Source: Metaruminococcus_A sp964607135
Lineage (GTDB): Bacteria > Bacillota > Clostridia > Oscillospirales > Ruminococcaceae
Assembly (NCBI GenBank): GCA_964607135.1
Contig: CAZSIV010000006.1
Location: 1 to 64,000 of the forward strand
Reading direction: 5' to 3'
DNA length: 64,000 nucleotides
Within the stretch, counting starts at the first letter, position 1, and each line of letters starts with the position of its first letter. The notes under the pieces are model-generated. The model was not told where the DNA came from. It was given only the letters and a program-made list of their open reading frames with translations, and did not search any database. Positions 16,414-23,645 of the stretch are shown here, one piece after another. A program made the position numbers and the translations under genes.

Positions 16414-17745
16414 ATGCATATCTTATCGGTCGATTTCGGCACCTCTTCGGTCAAACTGTCGGTCGTGGACGACCGGCTGAACATCTTAGACTCCGCAAAA
16501 GTCTCCTACCAGATTTCGGTTACCAACGGCGACTGGATCGAGCTGGACGGCCGGGTTGTCTTCGACGCGATGCTCGAAGGGATCCGGAAGCTCTCACAGT
16601 ACGCCGGCTCGATTGAGCTGATCGGGTTCGACACCTTCTCCCCTTCCATGACCTTTATGGACGAAGAGGGGAATGCCCTCCACCCGGTGCTGACCCATCT
16701 TGACCGCCGGAGCAAGGAGCAGACCAAGGAGATCCTTCGGGTGATGGGGAAAGAGAAGTTCCAGAGCATCACCGGCATCCAGCCCTTCACCGGCGGCGCC
16801 TCCGTCACCTCGGCCCTCTGGATGAAGGAAAACCGGCCCGATGTATTTGAGCCCGCTTACCGGCTGGGGCACCTCAACACCTACATATACAAGCGCTTAA
16901 CCGGCGTCTTTGCGACCGACCCGACCAACGCCTCGATGACTGGGATGTACAACACCGTCAGCGGTAAGGGCTGGTCGGAGGAAATCTGCTCTGCCTTCGG
17001 CATCCCGATGGAGAAGCTCCCCCCGATTGTCGAAGCGGGGAGCGTGCTCGGCGGCCTGCGCCCGGAAGTTGCGGTCCTCTGCGGGCTAAAGGCCGGGATC
17101 CCGGTCGCCCTCGGCGGAAACGACGCCGCGACCGCCCAGGTCGGCGCGGGGAATTCCCGCTCGGGCGATATCTTAAACATCTCCGGCAGCAGCGAGATGG
17201 TCTCGATCCTCTCGGACACGCCGAGGGTCAACGACAAGTACTACCTCCGCTGCTCCGCCACCCCCGGCCTCTGGCAGATCTTCGCCATCACGGCGAGCGG
17301 TTTCGCCATCGACTGGTTCCGGGAGGAGTTTTACAAGGATATGGACGCCCGCACCTTCTTCGACAAGGAGATGCCGGCGGTCATTGCGGAGAACCTCGGT
17401 TCCACCGAGGTCGGCTTCCTCCCCTATCTGGCGGGCGACCGGCAGAGCCTGGAGCCGAAGCGGGGGGCCTTCACCGGGCTGACCCTTCAGGCGACCCGGA
17501 GGGATTTCCTGGCGGCGATCTTCATCGGCATTCATGAGCCAATCTTGGAAACCATCCGGCTGGCGGAGGCATTTCTCCCGTTAAACAAGACGGTGAAGCT
17601 CACCGGCGGGATGGTGGACGACGCGTTCCTTTCGATCAAGCACCGGCTCTTTCCCGGCTACGGCTTCGAGGTCAAGCCGGACTGCCCCGTCCTGGGGAAC
17701 GTTGTGCTGGCGCTCAAGGGTCTGGAGCGGAGCAAATCCGTGTGA
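16414..17745 (+). CDS. FGGY-family carbohydrate kinase (xylulokinase-like)
   Basis: A 443-residue sugar kinase of the FGGY family. It has the N-terminal ATPase-fold phosphate loop DFGTSSVKLSVVD, the mid-protein ALGGNDAATAQVGAG segment (catalytic Asp region, about residue 233) and the C-terminal LTGGMVDDAFL. It is slightly shorter than typical xylulokinases (about 490). The ATG at 16414 is set by AAGGAG upstream; the longer frame is repeat sequence. Substrate is uncertain: the RpiB, split transketolase and aldolase genes downstream point to a pentulose or a branched ketose such as apulose (inference). Confidence 0.9.
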   Translation: MHILSVDFGTSSVKLSVVDDRLNILDSAKVSYQISVTNGDWIELDGRVVFDAMLEGIRKLSQYAGSIELIGFDTFSPSMTFMDEEGNALHPVLTHLDRRSKEQTKEILRVMGKEKFQSITGIQPFTGGASVTSALWMKENRPDVFEPAYRLGHLNTYIYKRLTGVFATDPTNASMTGMYNTVSGKGWSEEICSAFGIPMEKLPPIVEAGSVLGGLRPEVAVLCGLKAGIPVALGGNDAATAQVGAGNSRSGDILNISGSSEMVSILSDTPRVNDKYYLRCSATPGLWQIFAITASGFAIDWFREEFYKDMDARTFFDKEMPAVIAENLGSTEVGFLPYLAGDRQSLEPKRGAFTGLTLQATRRDFLAAIFIGIHEPILETIRLAEAFLPLNKTVKLTGGMVDDAFLSIKHRLFPGYGFEVKPDCPVLGNVVLALKGLERSKSV

Positions 17746-17754
17746 GGAGGACGT

Positions 17755-18252
17755 ATGGAAGCGCTGTTTATCAACCGGTATTACCCTTCACAGAAGCTCT
17801 TTGAGGCGTTCTATAAAAAAACTTCTCAAAAATACAGCAGGATCATCGGGATCGCCGGCCTCGCCATTCTCGCGGTTGGAATTTTCGTCCTCGCCTGGTC
17901 GGGTGGGGTAGATCTCTTCTTTCTCCTGATGGGGATCGTCGGGGCGGCGCTCTGCCTGGCGCTGATCTTTTTCCACAAGATCATGGCCCGCAGCGCGATG
18001 AACCGCACCCTGAAGCTCCACGGCGGGAAGGTGTTCCAGACCACCGTCTCCTTTGCCGAGCGGATCGTCCTCGAAGAGGGGAAGGAAACGCTCACCCTCG
18101 ACTATTCCGACATTGTGGATGTCGTCGACTGTGAAACCGTCCTCGCCCTGATGTTTGGGAAGGCGAACGGCATCATCGTCAAAAAGGACGGTTTTTTTAA
18201 GGGCGACCTGAAAGCCTTTTCCGCCTTCCTCTCCAAAAAGCTGGAGGGCTGA
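17755..18252 (+). CDS. small membrane protein with YcxB-like domain
   Basis: A 165-residue protein with two hydrophobic helices (about residues 33-52 and 56-75) followed by a soluble C-terminal domain. That domain (GGKVFQTTVSFAERIVLEE to the end) resembles the YcxB-like domain of Firmicutes membrane proteins, whose function is unknown. AGGAGG precedes the ATG, nine bases after the kinase stop, so it is translated as part of the operon. It is not an obvious transporter. A role in the sugar pathway is suggested only by position. Confidence 0.85.
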   Translation: MEALFINRYYPSQKLFEAFYKKTSQKYSRIIGIAGLAILAVGIFVLAWSGGVDLFFLLMGIVGAALCLALIFFHKIMARSAMNRTLKLHGGKVFQTTVSFAERIVLEEGKETLTLDYSDIVDVVDCETVLALMFGKANGIIVKKDGFFKGDLKAFSAFLSKKLEG

Positions 18253-18344
18253 CCTTTCTTTCGGGCACAAATGCCGAGCTGCTCATAAAGGGCGGCGGAG
18301 CATGTTAAATCCATATTTCATCTTGATTCTAAGGAGGAACAAAC

Positions 18345-18818
18345 ATGGTAATTTCCATCGGATGCGACAACCTCGCCATCGAACTGAAAAACGCGGTGAT
18401 CGAAGAGATAAAAAAGCTGGGGCACGAAGTCCTCGACTTCGGCGTAAAGGCGGCGGAAGACCCCTACGATTACCCCGACGTGGCCTATCCGGTCGCCAAG
18501 GCGGTCGCCGATAAAAAGGCGGACCGGGCCATCCTCATCTGCGGCACCGGCATCGGGATGGCGATCTCGGCCAACAAGGTAAACGGCGTTTACGCGGCGG
18601 TCTGCCACGACATCTACTCCACCGAGCGGTCGATCCTTTCAAACGACTGCAACTGCATGTGCATGGGGGCGCTGGTCATCGGCAAGGCGACTGCGCTGAC
18701 CCTCGTCCGCACCTGGCTGGGGCTGACCTTTAAAGAGAGCCCGTCCAGCAAGAAGATCGCGAAGTTCAAAGAGATCGAGGCCGGAACCATGGAGGTGAAG
18801 CTTCATGCCGACAAATAA
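18345..18818 (+). CDS. rpiB: RpiB/LacAB-family sugar-phosphate isomerase
   Basis: A 157-residue enzyme of the ribose-5-phosphate isomerase B family, which interconverts aldose and ketose phosphates. Family features are the N-terminal IGCDNLAIELK, the DFG...YDYPDVAYPVAKAV segment and the anion-binding/catalytic motif CGTGIGMAISANKVNG. The usual active-site Cys is present in ILICGTG. AAGGAGG precedes the ATG. The 3' end overlaps the transketolase gene by 14 bases, implying coupled translation. In this context it may act on a non-ribose pentose phosphate, so the gene symbol marks the family only. Confidence 0.92.
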   Translation: MVISIGCDNLAIELKNAVIEEIKKLGHEVLDFGVKAAEDPYDYPDVAYPVAKAVADKKADRAILICGTGIGMAISANKVNGVYAAVCHDIYSTERSILSNDCNCMCMGALVIGKATALTLVRTWLGLTFKESPSSKKIAKFKEIEAGTMEVKLHADK

Positions 18819-19671
18819 GCCTTTTGACGGGCTGGCGCTGGAGCGCCACGCCTTCAACATGCGCCGGATGATCTGCGAGACCATCATCAACAACGGCGAA
18901 GGGCACGGCGGCCCGGCCCTCTCCTGCGCCGACATCATGGCGGTGCTCTACATGAACGTCATGAAGATCGACATGGACGACCCGACCGGAAAGGACTGCG
19001 ACAAATTCCTCCTCTCCGCCGGGCACAAATGCCTCGCCCTCTATGCGGCGCTGGCGGAGAAGGGGATCATCGACGAGAAGGTTCTCTCGACCTACAACCA
19101 GTTCGGAACCCCCGTTCCCGGCCATCCGGACATGACCAAGCTCCGCGGCGTCCAGTTTTCCACCGGCTCGCTCGGGCACGGCCTGCCGATCGGCTGCGGT
19201 CTCGCCAAAGCCGGGAAGATGCAGGGGAAGGATTACATGACCTATGTCCTGATGGGGGACGGCGAACACGGGGAGGGCTCGGTTTGGGAGGCCGCGGCCT
19301 ACGCCGTCCACAACAAGCTGGATAACCTGGTCGCCATCATCGACGAAAACGGATTGCAGATCAACGGAACCACGGCGGAGGTTCTCCGCCCTGCCCCCTT
19401 CGAAGACCGTTACGGCGGATTCGGCTGGGCTGTCCGGTCGATCGACGGGCACAACCTCAAAGAGATTTACGACGCGCTGAACGCCGCCCCGTTTGAGAAG
19501 GGCAAGCCCAGCCTGATTGTCGCCAAGACCAAAAAGGGCCGCGGCATCTCCTTCATGGAGGGTAACATCAACTACCATCACTGGCACCCGGGCAAAGAAG
19601 AACAGGAAAAGGCCCTCGCCGAGCTCAAGGCGATGGATGAAGCGCTCAAAGCAAAGGAGGCGGCGAAATAA
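18805..19671 (+). CDS. transketolase, N-terminal (TPP-binding) subunit
   Basis: The 288-residue subunit carries the thiamine diphosphate pyrophosphate-binding domain of a split transketolase. The motif GDGEHGEGSVWEAAAYA binds TPP and Mg2+, and GGPALSCADIMAVLY and FSTGSLGHGLPIGCGLA are characteristic. It works with the next gene product, transferring a two-carbon unit from a ketose phosphate to an aldose phosphate. It overlaps rpiB at its 5' end and shares one base of a TAATG junction with the C-terminal subunit. Split transketolases of this kind often sit in special sugar pathways rather than being the housekeeping enzyme (family knowledge). Confidence 0.95.
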   Translation: MPTNKPFDGLALERHAFNMRRMICETIINNGEGHGGPALSCADIMAVLYMNVMKIDMDDPTGKDCDKFLLSAGHKCLALYAALAEKGIIDEKVLSTYNQFGTPVPGHPDMTKLRGVQFSTGSLGHGLPIGCGLAKAGKMQGKDYMTYVLMGDGEHGEGSVWEAAAYAVHNKLDNLVAIIDENGLQINGTTAEVLRPAPFEDRYGGFGWAVRSIDGHNLKEIYDALNAAPFEKGKPSLIVAKTKKGRGISFMEGNINYHHWHPGKEEQEKALAELKAMDEALKAKEAAK

Positions 19672-20612
19672 TGGCGGTACAGGATCCGAGAAAGGTATTT
19701 GAAAAAGCATTTCTGGAAATCGGGAAGGAAAACCCGAAGGTTGTCGGCGTTTCCTGCGACTCGGCGAAGGGAGCGGGGCTCTGGTCTTTTGTAGAGGCCT
19801 TCCCCGAGCGGTATATTGAGACGGGGATTTCCGAGCAGAACGCCGTCGGCGTCGCTGCCGGGCTGTCTCAGCAGGGGTTTATCCCCGTCGTGGTGGCGAT
19901 CAACCCCTTCCTCACCATGCGCAGCTACGAGCAGGTGCGGGACGACGTCGGCTACGTCAACATGAACGTCAAAATCGTCGGTTCGGGCGGCGGGCTCGCC
20001 TACTCCACCCTGGGCTCCACCCATGAGACCATCGAGGATATCGCCGTGATGCGGACGATCCCCCATCTCACCATCTTCACCCCCTGCGACGGCTACGAGG
20101 TGGAGCAGGTCATCCGCAAGGCGGTCGAGATCGAGGGCCCGGTCTACATCCGGATGCCCCGCCAGGCGAGAGAAGACCTGGCCGACCCTGCAGGCCGGCA
20201 TTTCGTCCCCGGCAAGGCGGAGATTTTTGAAGGCGGGAACGATGCCGCCATCCTCGTCTCCGGCACCCTGGCGAATGAGGCGCGCGAGGCGGCGGCCCTT
20301 CTGAAAGAGGAGGGGATCCATGTGACGGTCGCAAACTTCACGACGGTCAAGCCGCTGGATGAAGAGGCGGTGAAGGAACTCTACGCCAAAACCAAAATGC
20401 TGGTCACCCTGGAGGAGCACTGCGACCGCGGCGGGCTCGGAACCGCTGTGGCGGAGGTCGTCTGCTCGATCCGCTCCGACAAGCCGCTTTACCGTTTGGG
20501 CATCCCGGAGGGCTCCAAAGAGGTCGGCCCCTATCTCGAGGTTCTCGACCATTACGGGCTGTCCGGCAAAAAGGCGGCCGCAAAGGTCGCAGAGCTCTAC
20601 CGGGCGCTGTAA
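19671..20612 (+). CDS. transketolase, C-terminal (pyrimidine-binding) subunit
   Basis: The 313-residue partner subunit with the PYR domain (about 1-165) and the transketolase C-terminal domain (about 185-305). The essential glutamate that activates TPP is in ETGISEQNAVGVAAGL at about residue 49; the C-terminal domain contains LVTLEEHCDRGGLG. It is translated from an ATG overlapping the stop codon of the N-terminal subunit, ensuring equal amounts. A GC-rich hairpin separates it from the aldolase gene. Confidence 0.95.
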   Translation: MAVQDPRKVFEKAFLEIGKENPKVVGVSCDSAKGAGLWSFVEAFPERYIETGISEQNAVGVAAGLSQQGFIPVVVAINPFLTMRSYEQVRDDVGYVNMNVKIVGSGGGLAYSTLGSTHETIEDIAVMRTIPHLTIFTPCDGYEVEQVIRKAVEIEGPVYIRMPRQAREDLADPAGRHFVPGKAEIFEGGNDAAILVSGTLANEAREAAALLKEEGIHVTVANFTTVKPLDEEAVKELYAKTKMLVTLEEHCDRGGLGTAVAEVVCSIRSDKPLYRLGIPEGSKEVGPYLEVLDHYGLSGKKAAAKVAELYRAL

Positions 20613-20670
20613 AAACGGAATGACTCCCTGCCTGCGGAGGCGGGGCACCTTCCTGAACGATCAAACGCTG

Positions 20671-20702
20671 CGCCCCGGGCCCTTCGGCAGAAGGCCCGGG
20701 GC
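20671..20702 (+). other. GC-rich hairpin between transketolase and aldolase genes
   Basis: Stem CGCCCCGGGCC...GGCCCGGGGCG with one bulged base and no T-run afterwards. It probably protects or processes the mRNA, or partly attenuates, rather than ending transcription. Confidence 0.6.
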
Positions 20703-20726
20703 GTGAAGCAAAGAAAGGCGGACAAC

Positions 20727-21617
20727 ATGAACAAGCTTTGCACCGGCGTTTTTGCGCCGATCACCACAACCTTTGACGACGACGGGGCGCTGAACCTGAA
20801 CGCGCTCAAAGAGAACGTCAAAAAATACGCAGCCTCCCCGATCCACGGCTACCTCGCCCTCGGCTCCAACGGGGAAAATAAGGCGCTGACCTGGGAGGAG
20901 AAGATCGAAACCGCCCGGGTGATCATCGAAAACAAGGCGCCGGAGCAGATCGTGATGGCGGGCTCGATCTTCGAGTCCACCGCGGAGACCATCGCCTTCG
21001 CGAAGGAGATGGAGAAGCTGGGGGCGGATTACATCACCCTCCTCTCCCCCTGCTACTTCAAAAGCATGATGAAGGACGAGGTGCTGATCCGGTACTTCAC
21101 CGACGTCGCCTCGGCGGTCGACACCCCCTGTATGCTTTACAACGCGCCCCAGTTCTGCGGGGGGATCACCCTGAGCTTAAAGGTGATCCAAGAGTGCGCC
21201 AAACACCCGAACATCGTCGGGATCAAGGACTCCTCTACCGGCAATGTGGAGAAGATCGCCCTGAGCGTCCCGGCTGATTTCCAGGTGCTCTCCGGCTCGG
21301 CCAACACCTTTTTAAGCTGCCTATTAAACGGCGGGATCGGCGGGGTGATCTCGCTGGCAAATTCGGTGCCGGAGGTCGTCTGCCGCCTTTACGACTACTT
21401 TGTCCGGGGAGAGCTCGGCAAAGCGGCGGCCCTCAACCGGGAGATCATCAAGGCCAACATGGGCGTTTCCGGGAAGTACGGCGTCGCGGGGGTCAAATAC
21501 GCGATGGACCGGAGCGGTTACTTCGGCGGCGCGCCCCGTCTGCCCCTGTTCCCCATCCCGGAGGAGGGGAAAAAGGCGGTCGACGCCTGCCTGGACAGCG
21601 TGGATTTCAGCCTATAA
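20727..21617 (+). CDS. DapA/N-acetylneuraminate lyase-family aldolase
   Basis: A 296-residue class I aldolase/lyase of the DHDPS family. The Schiff-base lysine is in IVGIKDSSTGN (about residue 162), and the partner tyrosine in CMLYNAPQFCGG (about 136). The ATG at 20727 is chosen for its AAAGGCGG site; an upstream in-frame GTG at 20703 lies at the end of a hairpin. The last gene of a GntR-regulated sugar operon, it more likely cleaves or forms a 2-keto-3-deoxy sugar acid than dihydrodipicolinate (inference from context). A strong terminator follows 13 bases later. Confidence 0.93.
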   Translation: MNKLCTGVFAPITTTFDDDGALNLNALKENVKKYAASPIHGYLALGSNGENKALTWEEKIETARVIIENKAPEQIVMAGSIFESTAETIAFAKEMEKLGADYITLLSPCYFKSMMKDEVLIRYFTDVASAVDTPCMLYNAPQFCGGITLSLKVIQECAKHPNIVGIKDSSTGNVEKIALSVPADFQVLSGSANTFLSCLLNGGIGGVISLANSVPEVVCRLYDYFVRGELGKAAALNREIIKANMGVSGKYGVAGVKYAMDRSGYFGGAPRLPLFPIPEEGKKAVDACLDSVDFSL

Positions 21618-21630
21618 CGGTTCCCGAAAG

Positions 21631-21672
21631 AAAAAACAGCCTGCCTTTCAAACGAAAGGCAGGCTGTTTTTT
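21631..21672 (+). terminator. terminator of the GntR sugar operon
   Basis: 18-bp perfect stem (AAAAAACAGCCTGCCTTT with its complement) and CAAACG loop, ending in TTTTTTG. It also faces the repeat cluster and the DUF3795 gene on the other strand. Confidence 0.95.
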
Positions 21673-21681
21673 GTCCATTCA

Positions 21682-22045
21682 GCGGCGGTCTGTGGCCAGA
21701 CCGGCCAATTTGCACCCCAAGGTTTTGCTAATCTTTAAGCGGCTATCCTGCGAGATACATGAAATAAAAGACAAACGTGCCTTGCGGGGCGGGGAACCCC
21801 CGCCGGTATTTCGCACCCGAACGTTTTGCCGGTTTTTGGCTAATAGACCTGCGAGGCACGTTTTTCGAAACATATGCCTCGCGGACTTCCAACGCTATTA
21901 CTGGCGCCACCTGCGGATCGCGTATTGCCCTGTCCGGGCACGGACACGGATCACCCGGCCCTGCGAGGCGCCTTGCGGGATACCAGCATTATTACTTATT
22001 CTGCCTGCGGATCGCGTATTGACAGCGGAAGCATTCCGCGCCCGC
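21682..22045. repeat. dispersed palindromic repeat cluster 4
   Basis: Minus-oriented A-units at about 21708-21755 and 21808-21855 and B-units at about 21877-21925 and 21967-22019. Linkers include GCGGGGAACCCCCGCC and GCGGAAGCATTCCGC. The B-unit nearest the DUF3795 gene contains that gene's stop codon (see findings). Confidence 0.87.
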
Positions 22046-22436
22046 AGCCGCTGCAAACGCCGTTGTGAACCGAGACGACGCCCCCGCAGTCCGGGCAGCT
22101 CCACTTTTCTTTCTGGGATGCGAGAAACCGCTCCATCCCGTGCTGGGCGATATCGCGCAGGTTTCCGATAGGGGACTCTTTTAAAACATACTGCGACTGG
22201 TAGCGGCTTTCCCGCTCCATGATCTCTCCACAGGGGTATTCCGGGCACTGGTCGCAGAACCGATAGCCCTTCTCGATTCTAATCGGGCACCGAATGATGG
22301 CGCATCTGTTTAAACAAAAATCTGCTTTTCCCTCGTCCGGGCCGTTGCAGCCCAAACAGGGCCGTTCCTTCTTATGTGCCCCGCTGCACAGGGCGCAGTC
22401 GAGCCCGCAGGGGGCAATCATCTTTTCGCTGAACAT
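21996..22436 (-). CDS. DUF3795-family cysteine-rich protein with repeat-encoded C-terminus
   Basis: A 146-residue zinc-binding-type protein. The N-terminus MIAPCGLDCALCSGA and the following cysteines (CLGC, CLNRC, CDQCPEYPC) are the DUF3795 pattern; function is unknown. A second zinc-ribbon-like pair (CPDCGG and CSGCGRG) ends at about residue 134. The last 12 residues (MLPLSIRDPQAE) and the stop codon are encoded by a B-unit and linker of repeat cluster 4, so the natural C-terminus has probably been replaced. It lies downstream of the sugar permease gene on the same strand. Confidence 0.88.
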   Translation of the reverse strand: MFSEKMIAPCGLDCALCSGAHKKERPCLGCNGPDEGKADFCLNRCAIIRCPIRIEKGYRFCDQCPEYPCGEIMERESRYQSQYVLKESPIGNLRDIAQHGMERFLASQKEKWSCPDCGGVVSVHNGVCSGCGRGMLPLSIRDPQAE

Positions 22437-22460
22437 TGTTTAAATCTCCTTTATCTATGA

Positions 22461-22545
22461 TGGGTTGTGCCCTGCCGACCGGCCTCGGCGCGGAGTGCCT
22501 CCGCTGTCAATTCGGCCTGGGCACAGGCCCGGCCACGGGTACGCT
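22461..22545. repeat. short repeat remnant (cluster 5)
   Basis: Only linker palindromes are present: GCGGAGTGCCTCCGC, the TGTCAATTCGG fragment of a B-unit junction, GCCTGGGCACAGGC and CCCGGCCACGGG. It sits between the permease stop codon (22549) and the start of the DUF3795 gene. Confidence 0.7.
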
Positions 22546-22548
22546 GGA

Positions 22549-23508
22549 TCAAACCAGCACGGTGAAAATCCAGGCGGCGATCAGCACCCCGCATCCGGCG
22601 AAGAGAAGCCCCTTCTTCGCGCCTTTCCATTCCCCGGTTTTGAGCCCCCAGAAAACCGATACGATCAGCGCGAGGGCGTTGAAAAGGATCCAGCCCACCG
22701 TTGAGCCCAGCTCCCCCAGCAGGTCGGTCGAAAGCCCGTAAAGGATCAGTGCCGCGTACCAGACAATGCTGACGCCGAACAGCTTCAGCGCCCGGACAGC
22801 GCTCCCCTTTTGCACAACGGTTTTCCATTCCCGCTTCACCGACACCTCGCCGATACAGTAAACCAGCCCGGCGAGGCAGCCGCCGACCAGCACCGGGAGC
22901 CATCTCGCGGCCGAAACGGCGAGCTGGGGCCGGTTGAGCGCCTGGAGCCCGGCGGCAACCTCCTCGCTGTGGGTGAAGCCGACGTTCATGAACCCGGAGC
23001 CGATCCCCGAAAAGACGGCGAGCGCGATCCCGAAAACCGAACCCTTCGCCCCGCCGTCCCGCTTGATCCCCGCAGCGGTGACGACCACCACGCCGAGCAC
23101 CGTCAGCAGCAGCCCGATCCAGAAGAGGATGGCCGACCCGCCCGCCGGAAAGGACTGGCTGATCATCATCGGCGTTAAGGAGCCCACGATGGTGGAAATC
23201 CCCATCGAAATTCCGTAGACGAGGGACATCCCGATCTTGTCGATCCCCTTGGAGAAGCCTATCGCCGACAGGCCCCAGGCCGCGCCGCAGCCCAGGGGGA
23301 CGAGAAAATAGCCGAAGCCCTGCCGCGCGAAAATCTCCGCCAGCTCCGGCGCCATGATGAAGGCGAAGAGCACCGCAGTGATGATGCACATGATTTCATA
23401 GATTCCCCAGAAAGCGGCCCATGAAAACGGCGTGTATTTTTTATAGCCGAGCCCGAAGCTGCCCTGGCAGAGCCCGGCAGCCAGCAAAACAAAAAAACCG
23501 ATTGCCAT
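22549..23508 (-). CDS. RhaT-like sugar permease of the drug/metabolite transporter superfamily
   Basis: A 319-residue membrane protein with ten predicted helices and no signal peptide. The opening GLCQGSFGLGYKKYTPFSWAAFWG resembles the start of L-rhamnose/H+ symporter RhaT, in the DMT superfamily. It is likely a proton-coupled sugar importer. GGGAGG precedes the ATG. An intrinsic terminator separates it from the alpha-glycosidase gene upstream, so it may be read mainly by read-through or from a weak promoter of its own. Substrate is unknown; its neighbours suggest a sugar released by the GH31 enzyme, or a substrate of the GntR operon, which has no transporter (inference). Confidence 0.88.
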   Translation of the reverse strand: MAIGFFVLLAAGLCQGSFGLGYKKYTPFSWAAFWGIYEIMCIITAVLFAFIMAPELAEIFARQGFGYFLVPLGCGAAWGLSAIGFSKGIDKIGMSLVYGISMGISTIVGSLTPMMISQSFPAGGSAILFWIGLLLTVLGVVVVTAAGIKRDGGAKGSVFGIALAVFSGIGSGFMNVGFTHSEEVAAGLQALNRPQLAVSAARWLPVLVGGCLAGLVYCIGEVSVKREWKTVVQKGSAVRALKLFGVSIVWYAALILYGLSTDLLGELGSTVGWILFNALALIVSVFWGLKTGEWKGAKKGLLFAGCGVLIAAWIFTVLV

Positions 23509-23560
23509 TCCGATTTGATCCTCCCATATTTAACACGCTGTAAAGAATCCATACGCAAAG

Positions 23561-23592
23561 AAAACCGGAAGGCTTTCCGCCCTCCGGTTTGA
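23561..23592 (-). terminator. intrinsic terminator after the GH31 gene
   Basis: Minus-strand stem AAACCGGA(G)GGC with its complement, followed by TTTTCTTTGC. It lies between the GH31 and permease genes. Confidence 0.75.
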
Positions 23593-23645
23593 GCCGCCGC
23601 CTTCCCTGTTCGGAAAAGCGCCTCGACTCGGTCTTTGCCTGTCGG

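Noticed and set aside
20671..20702. Terminator between transketolase and aldolase genes
   Set aside because: The hairpin is strong but has no T-run, and the next gene continues the pathway on the same strand.
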